Source: Laburnicola sp. R22_1 (Eukaryota > Ascomycota > Dothideomycetes > Pleosporales > Didymosphaeriaceae). From it: a stretch of DNA of 64,000 nt. The DNA is taken from NCBI GenBank assembly GCA_014281115.1, contig JACONQ010000004.1, positions 3,286,001 to 3,350,000 of the forward strand, written 5' to 3'. Positions 1 through 12,427 of this stretch are shown here, one piece after another. The notes below the pieces were generated by a model. It searched no databases. It was given only the letters and a program-made list of their open reading frames with translations, and was not told where the DNA came from. Numbering within the stretch: the first letter of the stretch is position 1; every line of letters begins with the position of its first letter. Position numbers and translations under genes: made by a program.

Positions 1-116
1 ACGCTAGTGAATAGCCTAGGCTGCTTCAGGCGACAAAGACAGCGCTGCAATGAGGTAACACAACGACGAATTTCATTTAGCGGAACTGACAAAGCTCTCA
101 GCATGTACATGTTAAT
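1..116. other. 3' flank of the broken DUF3328 gene
   Basis: Sequence of normal base composition lying downstream of the stop codon (117-119) of the minus-strand DUF3328 fragment. I see no other gene in it. Confidence 0.5.
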
Positions 117-283
117 TTAGAGTATGCCTCCATTCTCCGAGAGCCTCCATTTGAAACTCCAGTTCACCACCTCATCATTACTCCTACATGCCCTCTTGTT
201 ACCCCACCCAAGCGCCTCTCCCGTCTTATCTACAGGCTCTAAGTTGCTATCCGCAGCACACATTAGAGTTTGTCTTAAGTATT
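117..283 (-). pseudogene. C-terminal fragment of a UstYa-type (DUF3328) gene
   Basis: Read on minus, 278-281 downwards opens with YLRQ and then MCAAD, and the frame stays open to a TAA at 117-119. YLRQ..MCAAD directly follows the second HxxHC motif in the UstYa/DUF3328 family, membrane-anchored oxidase- or cyclase-like proteins that modify fungal RiPP peptides and other secondary metabolites. Later residues include GWG, a Cys and an NWSF segment, the usual end of these proteins. The missing upstream part lies 51.5 kb away at 51815-54202 and ends in HVDHCFE, the residues expected just before YLRQ. The two pieces are separated by the insertion 284-51809 and share its 5-bp target duplication. 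No RIP stops are present here. The cluster, if any, to which the gene belonged is not visible. Confidence 0.85.
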
Positions 284-423
284 TGTTAGATCTAGGTTGA
301 GAAGTTAATAATTGTATGTATTTCGCTATCTAATGCGGGGTAGCAGTACCTATATACATATGGGTACCTATACGCTAGTCCTAATAAGGAAGGATATATA
401 AAAGGGGGATCTAGTTTCTAACA
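284..423 (+). repeat. Left LTR-like terminal repeat of outer insertion
   Basis: 140 bp, TGTTAGA at the start and TCTAACA at the end, so it has the short inverted ends of an LTR. It contains a TATA-like run (TATATAAAAGGGGG) about 25 bp from its end. Positions 335-423 match 51721-51809 closely (differences mostly C/T or G/A); the first 50 bp do not align well with the right copy. Confidence 0.7.
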
Positions 424-540
424 GCCCCCTATCGCCCTATTACATATTCTTTGCTATATCCGCTATTTTTATACACCCCTATAGATCTTTAAAAGTTATA
501 GGTAGTAGCAGCTTTATAAATATATTTATAATATTATTAG

Positions 541-730
541 GCTAGTAAATAGGTTTAGAGTACCTAGCTTAGGTATAGGGTTAGGTTGGAGTTATATAGA
601 CCCTAAGTATAGGTTAGGTTAGAGTTATATAGATCCTAGGTATAGGTTAGGTTAGGTTGCATAGATTCTAAGTATAGATTAGATTAGGTTATATAGACTT
701 CTAGGTATAGGTTAGGTTAGAGTACCTATT
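541..730 (+). repeat. Degenerate minisatellite (GGTTAGGTTAGAG-type)
   Basis: About five diverged copies of a 36-40-bp unit around ATAGGTTAGGTTAGAG and TTATATAGA. The same unit occurs in inverted orientation at 51480-51640 near the opposite end of the outer insertion. The rest of 424-865 is AT-rich without anything recognisable. Confidence 0.65.
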
Positions 731-867
731 AGAATTACGTAACTTATATTATATAAAATTAATAGTAATAAAATTAGTAACTTTAGTTACTCTCTAAATG
801 TGTATAAGAAAAGAAATCTAAATAAAAATAAAAATAATACTATTTTACTATTAATATATATAACATA

Positions 868-3033
868 TTCTATTAGTAGCCCGGACAGATTAGTCTGCCG
901 GATAGTTTTTCTTAGCAACTTCGAGATCCCTTATAACTTATAATAATCTACTATAACTTATAATATACTAAGTTACTATTTAATTTACTTTTTACGTTGT
1001 GTAGCCTCTTTGCGCGGCTACTATAGCCGCGTAAAGCTAAGGAGTCTTTCTTAGCAGTACAAACTTACAATAAGACTCTTTATAATATATAATATATTAT
1101 CTACTATACTATACGTAGGTAATATATAGTATACTTATTATAATTTATAGTAAAGCATACTATATCTTAGGTAGTACTTTATCTAATTTTTAGTTACTAA
1201 GTGCGTACTATTATAAGATAAAGTTAACCTATTATTTTTGGCCTTATAGTAACCTATAATAAAATCACTCTAATTTACTATTAACACTATCTAAAAATAA
1301 GCTGCTAAGAGTAATATTTAACTCCTCCTCTATCTCTTTATCTATCTAACAGGTTCTTATGTTGTGTCTAGGCTCTCTATACCTCTCACAGCGGCGTTGT
1401 ATTAAGAGACCTGTCTCTTCCTCACCACTACCTCGCGCCCTTTTCGATAACTTCACCCTAATAGAAGGGCTTTCTACTCCTAAATCTGCTCCCTAAGCAA
1501 AGCCTAGCGTCCCACCTTTCTAAATGCGCTTTCTTTACGCGTTTTTCGCTTTGTTAGAACCTTAATTTGCTTCTTAAGTTCCTTAATATAGGTCTCTTAA
1601 AGTACACTATAGTAGAGTATAAGTTTAGCACCTTTTATAAGCTGTGAGTAGCTTAATTTAGCATTAGGTAGAGACCGAATAAAAGAGTCGCGTACGAGCT
1701 TTAACTAGGATCCAAACTTAAGGGTATTACTTAGGGTCCTGGCTTGCCATAGTGTATCTAGTGGGGTACCCTAAGGTGGAGTGTAAATACGCACATTAAG
1801 GCGATTTACTACTATTAACGCATCTAAAGAAATAAGCCTAGAGGCCTTAAAGGCTTTCTTACAGTTTTCTAGTATAAATATATTAAAAAACGCATTGTAA
1901 AAGGCTAGTAGAAAGCCCTCTTTATTAATATAAAAGACGTATTAGCGCGCTAAGTCCTGCACGCGCTAGGAGTACTTTAGCTTTAGTAGCGCGAAATAGA
2001 CTATATTAAGCGGCTAGAGGATATAAGATGAGTACGCTGGCATATAGAGTGTTAGGATCTTCTATTCTAGGCAATAATCCTTAAAATTCTAGGAGTAGTA
2101 GCTCTTATAGCTATTTAGAATAAGTAACCTCTATAACCCTACTATGCGCGGTCTTGTATACGCGTTAAAGTGCTTTAACTACGCAACTCTAAGCTTGCTG
2201 TTAGTCTAGCCAGTCTTAGAGACTAAGAGCTTTTAATCGCGAGGAATACTAGTCTTCTTATACTACGCTAAGATATAGACTCGCCCTTTATAGATAATAA
2301 AGGGTAGAGTAGTATACCTAGTAGCGCAAATACTCTAAATTACTGTAACCTACTTATAGTTGCCTAACTAAACAAGCGTAGGTTAAGAACGTCTTTCTAA
2401 ACTAGTTATAACCTTTATTAAGCTAATAACTTCTATCTAGAAGCCTATCTTATTAAAGTTATAAATGTCTTTATTCTACACTCTATACTTGGCTTTTGTG
2501 TTCTCCACTAGCTAAAACTACGCGTTTATAATCTCTAGGTCTTCCTATTATATCCTCTATTAGTCCTTCGCTTAATTAAAAGCCATTTTAAGCTTAGGTA
2601 CGCGCTTTACAAAGCGCTAAGCCTAGCATTATCCTACAAAGTCTCTATACTACGCAGCTAGCAGTTTATTAGCTATATCTTCCACCTTACCTAGCTAGGG
2701 TGCAAATCCTCGCAAATCTAGATTAAGGATATACTATATAAGCGTCTGCTCTTTAGTTATAGTAAGCTTTGCCATGCCTAATTATGTATCTACTTAGGCG
2801 GTAATTCTGTTAATTTAATTGCTTAGTATAGACTTTGAGATATTATATACTGTAGCAGCGCGTCGTAGGCTTAAAATTTGCTTATTCTAATAGGCGTGAA
2901 GGGCAAGCTTAATTCTGCCTTCTTAATTAGATAATAACGCGTTGTATTATTAAGATATTATAATTTATAGTGAAGTGTTGTAGTCTTAGCAAAAACTATC
3001 CGGCGGACTAATCTATCCGGGCTACTAATAGAA
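868..3033 (-). mobile_element. Pogo/Fot-like DNA transposon 1, RIP-degraded
   Basis: Inverted terminal repeats of about 43-45 bp (866-910 and 2991-3035) with the core TAGTAGCCCGGAYAGATTAG. TA lies at each outer edge (866-867, 3034-3035). The minus strand reads as a degraded DDE_1-superfamily transposase: a C-terminal zinc-knuckle remnant (QRRC..EP.HN, near 1360-1410) matches the clean knuckle of transposon 2, and the WVTVI-type block of the catalytic domain lies near 2330-2360. No intact frame remains; stops are of the RIP type. Confidence 0.75.
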
Positions 3034-3035
3034 TA

Positions 3036-3514
3036 TATTATTTATTATGTCTTATTATTACTAATACTATAGTAGCGCTAAGATCTTAACTACTTTTATA
3101 GTAGCTACCCCTAGTAAAAAGAATTTAGTAGCTTACTATCTAAAATCTTAGAACCTTATATAGTTTTAATAGTTTTCTTATTAGCTAGTAGCTTATATAA
3201 ATTATTCTACTTATTTCATAGTACTCTGTCCTCTAAATTATCCTCCTCTATATTAGAATTTAATAACTTTATAAATTACTTATTAGCTATTATAAACTTA
3301 TCTATTATAATCTTTTAAATTATTTAAGTAGTAAGATTATGCTTTTAATCTTTAATTATATTCCTACTAGTGTTAAAGACGCGCTTAATACCTATTTATA
3401 AAATCTTTACTACTAGGATATTTTTTATAACCTATATAAGTTAGGGGTAAAATATTTAATAAACTTTCTACTACGCTAGTATATTAAACCTATTACTCTT
3501 TTTAACTATAGGAG
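3036..3514. other. AT-rich core of the outer insertion
   Basis: No gene, repeat or motif recognised; base composition is that of RIPed DNA. It belongs to the outer insertion since it lies between two separately bounded nested elements. Confidence 0.4.
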
Positions 3515-3525
3515 TACTTAGGTAT

Positions 3526-4658
3526 GTGGCGTTAAATTAACTATCTAGAGGTAGTACAACAAAGGCTTTTATCTTAAATAACATAATAAAAAAAGTAGAG
3601 CCCCCTACTTAGTAATTAAAAAGAGCATAAAAAAGGTAATTATAAAAAAAAGCGCGTTTAAACTACTAAGTAAGCTTAGTAGTTTTAGTATAGGGCTGCT
3701 TCTATAAACAAAATCTTTATAAAGAGGCTACTTAGAACTTTAGAGAAGATAAGACTTTAGCGCAACTATACTATAAGCTATCTCTTCTCTACTATTTTAA
3801 GTTATAAACTGCTATTCTAAGTTGTAAACTACTATTTAAATTATTATAAATAATATAAGTTAATATATTAATAGGTATGTTTCTTATAAGTAGTAAGATA
3901 AGAGTAATATATACTAAATACACTATTGCTCTATTACTATATTAATATTATCCTTAATAAATCTCCTACTATCTTTCTACATCCTACTATCCTTTTAGGC
4001 ATTAATATTATTTCTAAAGAAGTACTTACTATTACTAAAAAGTATACGCTAAAAATACGCGCTACTGCTATTAAAGCAGCTGTTAAAATAACTATACTAG
4101 AGTTCTATTTTATTTAAATGCTTATCTAGTGTAAGGGATAGGTATACTTAACTATCTATAAGGCAGTCCTAGTATACTAGTTAGGTTAATAGCTTATCTA
4201 GTTTATAAAGGACTATAAGGTTAAATTTTCGCTCTAGTAGATATAATTACTTCTTATTAATAATAGAATTTAGTAGGGAACGTAAAAGAAGAATAATAAG
4301 GTGTTTATTAATAAGCTATATAGTAGTAAGAGTATTATATAGATTTATAAGATCCTTCTAACTATTATTACTATTAAGTTAGCTTATCTAGTGCGCAAGC
4401 GTAGATAACTAATAATAGTAGTAGTAATAAGCTTGGTATACTATATACGCTGTAAGTAAACTTTATATTAGGACTAGGAGCTTATAGGTATTAGGGAGTA
4501 TAAGTAAGTTTAAACTATTATTGCATTACTAGATATTTTAGATTAATCTTTAATTAGAATTAGGTGCTATAAATAGTAGTATATAATAACCTTCTATCTT
4601 AACCTACTTTAACCTTAAACTAAAAAAATAGGTTAAAAAATATATTTAGCAAGCCGAC
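3526..4658 (+). mobile_element. Unit-1 element (about 1.13 kb), full copy
   Basis: Flanked by an 11-bp perfect target duplication, tacttaggtat (3515-3525 and 4659-4669). The first 125 bp (from GTGGCGTTAAATTAA) are the same sequence as the free-standing short SINE-like element at 6611-6739; the remaining kilobase is shared, inverted, with 7019-8067 and 19949-21075. A short frame at 3926-4117 has no recognisable product. The long target duplications point to a retroposed element rather than a TIR transposon. Confidence 0.7.
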
Positions 4659-4962
4659 TACTTAGGTATATTTCTCCTTCTATCTAAGTTAGGCCTAAGT
4701 TATAATTAATATCTAGTATAGCTAAATTTTAGCTAAAGGTAAAAAGGCTACTAGACTATAAACTAGGTAGCAAAGAAGGCTTTTAAAACTATTTACTATC
4801 TTGTAACTATCTTAGGTTAGTATTTAAGACTAAAGTAGGATCTCTAGCTATTAGACTATTATAGTAATTAAGATACTTTAGAAACTATTAGTAGTATATA
4901 TACTTATTCTAGGTCTTTTATATTTTATTCTATATAACTATTAGTATATAACTATAATAAAT

Positions 4963-6203
4963 CTCTCCCCTAGAGTTAATTCGTAATATTACGTAATTCT
5001 AGACTGACTGTTTAACCAACCACTATATTACGTAATTAATAATTTCTTTAACATTTTTGTTGCTGTAATAATAATAATAATAATTATAATAGCAACTAAT
5101 CTAACTATTATATTACTCTTTTATAGTAGATTTCCTCTTATAACTAGTAAGCTATATACTACTTTTCTAGAACCTTACTATTACTACCTATCTCCTCTAT
5201 ACTTCTACTACTACTACTACCCTTACTCCTTATTATTCTTATACGCCTGCATAATCTTAACTACTACTAGAAGCTTCTTTTACTATAGCTACGCGCGTGC
5301 TCTAGTAGTATATAAAAATATTTACTTCTTCTCTAATAAATACCTACTACTATATTTTAGCCTATTCTCTAGCCTTACTAGTAATATAATAGTAAGGTGC
5401 TATTATTATTTTATAAAAGTTACTATATTTCTTTCTAGGCCTTTATATAAAAAAATAACCTAGTACTTAAGAATTTAAAGTTGCGTAAAGATTATATATA
5501 GCCTAAATAGATTATTAAATATAACCTTTAGAATAGTATAATTATAATTAATTTAGTTCTTTAGTAGCCCTACCTCTTAAACCTTATCTTATAGTAGGTA
5601 GGCTAGATAGCTAATATTGCCTAGCTAGTTATTTATGCTAGTTTTAAATTCTCTAGCAGCTATCTAACTGCAGGTATTAAATAATACGATCTTAGGACAC
5701 TAGAAAGGTGTTATATTACTATATATAATAAAGAGTTAGATTTAAAAGACTTAGTATTATATAAGTTAAAAGTAAAGATTTAGTGTACTAGGCGTTACTA
5801 ATATTATAAGAGTAGGTAGACTTTATATACTATGCGTATAGCAAACTATAGTTACGCTATAGCTACTAGGTTATAAGTGTAATAACTAAACTATAGTTAA
5901 GTGTCCTATTACCTACACTACTTCTATAGTTATAACTCCGCAGTCTACTATAGCTCTCTAATAGTCTACTAGTTAAGAGATAATATATAACTTAATTATG
6001 CTAGATAGTAGACTATCTATTAACTACTATTAATAATACTACTATAAAAAATATTAGTAATAAAATTATTATTATTTTATATATATTTTATTACTACTAC
6101 TATATGCTAAGTACTAGGTTTTAGTGCCTTCTATTTTACTTCTCTCTGTGTATAGTGTAGATTTAACCTTAGTTAGAATCTTAACACAACAAAGATCTTT
6201 AAC
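4963..6203 (+). mobile_element. E element copy 1 (1.24 kb, non-LTR-like)
   Basis: Flanked by the perfect 13-bp duplication aactataataaat (4950-4962 and 6204-6216). It starts near TAATATTACGTAATT and ends with the 158-bp segment that also exists alone at 18764-18921. A second copy is at 42770-51074. It is RIPed throughout; no protein motif was recognised. Ordinary AT-rich core sequence of the outer insertion flanks it (4670-4949, 6217-6597). Confidence 0.7.
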
Positions 6204-6610
6204 AACTATAATAAATAGCTATAATTATAATACCTTATACGCTATAAGCTTTTGCAAAGGATTTAATATTATTATATAGTTAAATAAGAAACTCTTCTCT
6301 CTATCTAGTCTTAAGTAATACTTGCGCAACTTTTCTTATTCTATCTTAGATATAGCCTATATAGCTTCTAGCTATCTAATATTATTTAACTTTTTAATAA
6401 GCTTATTATTTATCTTATTTAGAAAATTAAAGAGCTAGTTATATATAAGCTAGATATACAGAATCTAGAGTTTTTAGTTCTTACTTAGGAAGTTTATAGC
6501 CTTCTTAAACTTTTAAAGTATAAAGATAATTAACTTAAGATATAACTATTCTAGGGCTAATAGTTAAAGTTTCTTAAGGTCTTTAAAATCTGCCTCTATA
6601 GTATTGCTAT

Positions 6611-6739
6611 CTTTTTTTGTCATTACCTTTTTACGCCTTTTTTAATTACTAAGCAGGGGGCTCTGCTTTTTTTTTATGTTATTGAAAATAAAAGGCCTTT
6701 GTCGTCCTACCCCTAGGTAGATAAAATAACGCCACACAC
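6611..6739 (-). mobile_element. SINE-1 short element, copy b
   Basis: 129 bp between two perfect copies of atagtattgctat (6598-6610, 6740-6752). In the minus direction it opens TGTGTGGCGTT and ends in an A-run (CTTTTTTTG on plus). Fixed length, A-rich end and 12-13-bp target duplications are SINE-like. No convincing tRNA A and B boxes were found. Confidence 0.75.
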
Positions 6740-7018
6740 ATAGTATTGCTATAAGTAGAAGTGTTTAATTTTTTAGTCATCTTTATTACAATTTCTTTCT
6801 CTAGCTATATATTAATATTTGCCTAAAGCTTTAGTGCGCGCTCGCATATATTATAAATAGAGTTCTATCTTATTTAAATATCTTAAATTATAGACAATTG
6901 CTTTTTTAGTAGTGTATTACTTTGCGTTATAAGAAATTACTTAAATTAATATAGTAACTAGTTAATTATAATATAAATAGCATAAAGCTACGCGCTAGTT
7001 AGTCTATAATAACTTTTT

Positions 7019-8067
7019 GTTAGCTTGCCAAATACCTTTTTTGACCTTTTTTTTTAGTTTAAGGTTAAAGTAGATTGAGATAGAAGGTTATTATATACTA
7101 TGTACGGTACCTAATTCTAATTAAAGAACCTTAAACATCTAATAATATAATAATAGTTTAAACTTTAAACTTACTTGCACCTTATCTATAACCTATAAGC
7201 TCCTAACCTATATAAGATTTACTTATAGCATATATAGCACACCTAGCTTATTACTACTACTATTATTAGTTATTTTAACTTAATAGCGTTAACAGCTAGA
7301 ATAATCTTATAGATCTATATAACACTCTTACTATACTAAAGCTTATTAATAAAAACCTTATTATCCTTCTTTTACGTCCCCTACTAGAGGATTCTAGTAC
7401 TAATAAGAAGTAATTGCGTCTACTAGAGTAGAAATATAGTACTACTATCCTTTATAAACTAGACTAGCTGCTAGCCTAACTAGTATATAAGGATAGCCTT
7501 ATAAATAGTTAAGTATACCTATTCCTTACACTAGATAAGTATCTTATAGATAGAATAGAACTCTAGTATATACTCTTTAGCAATAGTAAGTACTTCTTTA
7601 GGAATAATATTAATACTTAGATAGATAGTAGAGTATAGAGAGATAGTAGGAGATTTATTAAAGACAATCTTAATATATTAATAGAGTAATAGTGTATCTA
7701 TTATATATTACCCTTGTCCTACTACTTATAAAAATAATACCTATTAATATATTAACTTATATTATTTATAATAATTTAGATAGTAGTTTATAACTTAGAA
7801 TAGCAGAGAAAGGATAAATAACTATAGTGTTACTACACTAAAGTTTTATCTCTTCCCTAAAGTTCTAAGTGGCCTTTTTATAAAAAAATTATATATAGAA
7901 GCTTTGCGCTAAGATTGCTAAGCTTACTTAGTAGTTTAAACACGTATTTTTAATTATCTTTTTATACTCTTTTTAGTTACTAAGCAGAGGGCTTTGCTTT
8001 TTTGTTATATTATTTAAGATGAAAGCCTTTGTCGTTCTACCCCTAGGTAGATAATTTAATAACACAC
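7019..8067 (-). mobile_element. Unit-1 element, second full copy
   Basis: 1,049 bp flanked by ataataacttttt (7006-7018 and 8068-8080). It is inverted relative to 3526-4658 and matches it along its length. It ends with the SINE-1 head (TAATAACACACA on plus). The right target duplication is immediately followed by a 13-bp minisatellite. Confidence 0.7.
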
Positions 8068-8450
8068 ATAATAACTTTTTATAATAACTTTCTATAATAA
8101 CTTTCTATAATAACTTTCTATAATAACTTTCTATAATAACTTTCTATAATAACTTTCTATAATAACTTTCTATAATAACTTTCTATAATAACTTTCTATA
8201 ATAACTTTCTATAATAACTTTCTATAATAACTTTCTATAATAACTTTCTATAATAACTTTCTATAATAACTTTCTATAATAACTTTCTATAATAACTTTC
8301 TATAATAACTTTCTATAATAACTTTCTATAATAACTTTCTATAATAACTTTCTATAATAACTTTCTATAATAACTTTCTATAATAACTTTCTATAATAAC
8401 TTTCTATAATAACTTTCTATAATAACTTTCTATATTAACCTTTTATAATA
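8068..8450 (+). repeat. 13-bp minisatellite array
   Basis: About 28 nearly perfect copies of ATAACTTTCTATA in tandem, starting inside the 13-bp target duplication of the neighbouring unit-1 element. The array is very homogeneous compared with its decayed surroundings, which suggests recent expansion. Confidence 0.9.
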
Positions 8451-9483
8451 ATAGCTAATATACCTTTTAAAAGAAATTTAGAATAGATATTTGCGCCTAG
8501 ATTTTATTTATATAGTACCGCTATAGCGTCTCTCTAGAGTTAAGATTAATAGGTGCTAATAACTTAAGGTTAAAAATACTATCTTAAACTATAAGGTTAA
8601 TAATATAAGTAAGATATATGATTATGTTCTTTTTTTAGTTCTAGATAATGTTCTCTAATAGTTTATGCTAGATACTCTAAGCTAGAGTGCTATTATTACT
8701 AGTATTATTATATATAATTACTAGGAGCTTCTACGCAGTTCCTATATTCTTAAGGACCTATAGTACCTCTAATACTATTAATACTCTAGTATAGCTACTA
8801 TATATTAGTATAAAGTTAAGTAGCTTCTCTTTAAGCTACTAAGTATTATTAATATAGTAACTATTAATAGCTAGGAAGCTAAGGTAATTAGCTATAGCCT
8901 ACGCGTTAAGCGAGATAGAGAGTTTAGTTACCCTACTAATATTACTAAGGATAGCTATCTTAGTAGTGTTAAATTTATTTAGGAATATTTAGTAGAACCT
9001 ATATTAGCTAGTTATTATAGTGTTAGGCCTAAAAAATAGAGAAAGTATTAAAAGCATAGTTACTTTACTCTTTAGAAGGACTAGTTATTATTAATTACTA
9101 CTTATATAAGTTTAGTTTTAAATGCCTATAGAGAGTATATAGAATATAAAATAGCTATTTACTTTTTTATACTAAAAAGTAGAAGTCTTTTATAAATAGG
9201 CTTATCCTACTATATATATACTTAGGACCTTATATAGTTAATAAGATACTTAGTACTAATTAGCTAGGTACTAGTAAAGTTAACGCTTAGATATTATAGT
9301 ATATAACTACAGTTAGGATAAAATATATATAGATAACTAAAGGGATACTCTATACCCTCCTAAAATATAGTTTAGATAATACCTATATAAAGATAAAAGT
9401 TCTAGTATAAGTTATAGGTTTATTTATCTTTAGCCTATTAAGTATTAGACTACTACGCATTCTATATAGTAAATATCTTTTTT
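8451..9483. other. AT-rich core of the outer insertion
   Basis: About 1 kb of RIPed sequence between the minisatellite and copia A. Its continuation is at 21541, since A is bounded by its own target duplication. Long stretches look like decayed coding sequence but I could not assign a protein. Confidence 0.35.
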
Positions 9484-9771
9484 TATTAAATAGGCTATAT
9501 AGCTAGCTATATAGACATTAATATCTAATACTCTATACTAGCAAGTATAAGGAGTGTACGTAATAATTATATAAAGAAAGGAAATAATATAATAGAACTA
9601 ACTTAGTATTAATTACTTCTTCTCTAGAAAGGGTGCAAATAGAAAGGAGAAGATCCTGCGGTGCACAGGCTACAGCGCACAGATATTTTATGATCTCTAT
9701 ATAATACTATTATAGAATAATATTAAAATCTTAACTCTCTTAGGCACCCTTGCCTATATAGTGTACAGACA
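9484..9771 (-). repeat. LTR of copia A (left)
   Basis: 288 bp, starts TATTAAAT (TG of the family mutated to TA) and ends GTACAGACA. It matches the LTRs of copia B and C. Confidence 0.8.
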
Positions 9772-11481
9772 CTAGCAACTTTTTATTTTAAAGTTACTAT
9801 TAATAGTTCTTTCTTTCTCTATATAAACTATCTACTTACTAATATTTACTTTATCTATTTATTATTCCCTATTTATACGCCTTCTACTCTAGCTAGTCTA
9901 CTTTAGTTAGTAAAAGATTCTATTAAGTAACTATTTGTTATACTTTACTACTATTTATTAGAGGCATAATTAGGCTTATTAGTAATAGAGTAATAGTTTA
10001 GCTAATAGTAGTTAAGGGTAAAATTATATAATTAATAATAAAATTATAGTAATAATATATTATTTATATAAAGTTCTTTATACTTAGTTTATTTCTTATA
10101 TAATAAGTAGACCTATTTATCTTATCTATTTAGGCAGCAATAGTAGGCAATTGTATAATAATAAATAAGGAAAAAATAAACACTAGTAAGGAGTAGGAAT
10201 TAAGGCTCTAGATAGAAGGGAGAGATATATAAGGTAGGCTTTTCTTCCTTTATTCTTCTTTCTCTTATTCTTTACTTTAAATATCTCTTTATATATATCC
10301 CTTCTCTCTAGCCTTTTTCTCTTTTTTTCTTTATTAAGCTAATCCTCTATTTTATATAGTGCTAATCTATACCTCTTATTATATAATATCTTATCTTTAT
10401 ATAGTGCTAACTTACTATAGATAATAGCACTTATACTAACTAGTAACTAAGTTAGCTTTTTTAGCTTTAATCTTATTATGCGTAATCTTCTAGATAGAAG
10501 AATATATATTCCCCTCCTTACTAGTTTTTGTATAAACTATACATTCTTCTAGAATATTTCTATTAATGTAAGTTTTCCTATTCTTTATTAGTTTACTTTT
10601 ATATGGATACTAACTTTAAAATAGACTTAGAAACTTAATATTGCGCATATACTTTTGTATAATATTAATATTATTCTTTTAGCTAGTATAGACCTATATT
10701 TATAGACTGCTAAGATTATTTAGCGTAAAGAATATTTCTATACGCTATTAGTCTAGTTGCGTAGTTACTTTAGGAGCACTTTATGCGCCTACTACTATAG
10801 TAGTATAACTAGGCCTAGGCCCTTTACTAAGTGCTATATACTAGTAGGCTTTTAGATAGGATTATGTAGTCCTTATGTATAGTAGAGCTATAGTGCTAGG
10901 TATAATTATTGCATAGAATAGGGCTAGGATAATAGGGTAATTAATACTAAATATTATCTATTAATACTAAAATAAAAAAGACTCTTCTCTAAATAAATAT
11001 ATATTATGTCTCTTTTTTTCTATATAAATAATAGATAGAAAAATACGCATTTTTAAATAATATATATATGTAAAAAGAATAAAATAACTATATTGCACAA
11101 AAGAATAAATAAATAATAAGAAAATAGTTCTATATAAAGGCTAGGAAGAGCTTATATAGACGGGCTTAAGGCAATTTACTAATGCTTTAATAGTAATTAT
11201 TAAGGTATTACTAGAGATTAAGGACTCTAGAGCCTAGTTTAGAGCCTTTTTATGTAGGTATTAGTAGAGTTGTCCTTTCTATTAATTTATCTAATTTTAG
11301 AGATCTTATAGTGCTTATATAATTTGCAGAGTAATATAATATTAATTATAAGACGCTTCTTATTTATAGTTCCTAGTTATATAAGATAGTTATAAAAAGA
11401 ATTTAAATATATATAAATAACTATAGAAATTAGTAGCAGATTAAGTGTATATATAATCTTCTAAAGAGTTATACTAATAGC

Positions 11482-11610
11482 CTTTTTTTGTAATTACCTT
11501 TTTCACGCTCTTTTTAATTACTAAGCAGAGGACTCTGCTTTTTTTGTTATGTTATTTAAGATAAAAGCCTTTATCGTGCTACCCATAGGTAGTTAATTTA
11601 ACGCCACATA
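11482..11610 (-). mobile_element. SINE-1 short element, copy d
   Basis: 129 bp between perfect 12-bp repeats tatactaatagc (11470-11481, 11611-11622). The sister copia B has the uninterrupted site at about 27717-27728, confirming insertion. Confidence 0.85.
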
Positions 11611-12427
11611 TATACTAATAGCAATAGTGTTATTAAAGCCTCCTACTATACTATATAGCTTGCTAGTAAGAATGCTTCTTATTACTTTCTTATACTTAGT
11701 TAAATTCTAGTGTATAATATTTACTAGAATATTAAAGTTGTTGCTATTATCTATATAATACTTATTGCCTAGAGCAATTAGGGATGCTAGCTATAAGCTT
11801 AGATCCTTATTATTAGCAAATAAGCTATTAGTAAAGATAAATTGCTTTGTATAATAAAGATCTAATAGTATAAAGGTAAGACTACACTTACTATTATTAA
11901 TCTACTATTAGATTTATACGTTTAATACCTTAATATCTTTGTATAAGAGTAATATAGTCTAAGTAGTAATAGATAAATTAAATAGAGCTTCTAGTTAGCA
12001 TATAAATATAATATAGGCGCCTCTTACACACTACTTTATATACTTTTAAATAGTATTTTTATCTTTAGAATTATTTATGCGAAGGTCCTTTACTTAACCT
12101 TTCTATATAAAAACTATAGTATTATATATAAGCCAAATAATTCTACTATTAAATTAATAGATTAGTTCTTAGTTAGAATAGTCTTATCCTTTACATAAAA
12201 GGCTGCTTTCTTTAGCTCTTTTTCTTCTCTTTATATAAAGTTCTTATTAATAATACTAAGAGTATTATCTATCTAAAGGCTAGTAATCCTAAAAGTATAT
12301 TTTTCTTTATTAGTAATAAGCAAATATAAGTTATATAATAAAGTTTTTATACTAAGTTTTTTTATAGTAGTTATAGTAGGTCTTAAACTAGTAAAGACCT
12401 AATTTAGCTATACTATAAAGTAGTTAT

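Noticed and set aside
541..730. Telomere-like repeats (TTAGG-type units)
   Set aside because: Units are 36-40 bp with TTAGGTT only as a part, degenerate, internal and flanked by transposon DNA; no TTAGGG array.
3526..8067. Single 4.5-kb transposon with 1.1-kb terminal inverted repeats
   Set aside because: Each arm has its own different target duplication (tacttaggtat; ataataacttttt), so these are two separate unit-1 insertions in opposite orientation.
8068..8450. CRISPR-like array
   Set aside because: Contiguous 13-bp tandem units without spacers, in a eukaryotic genome.
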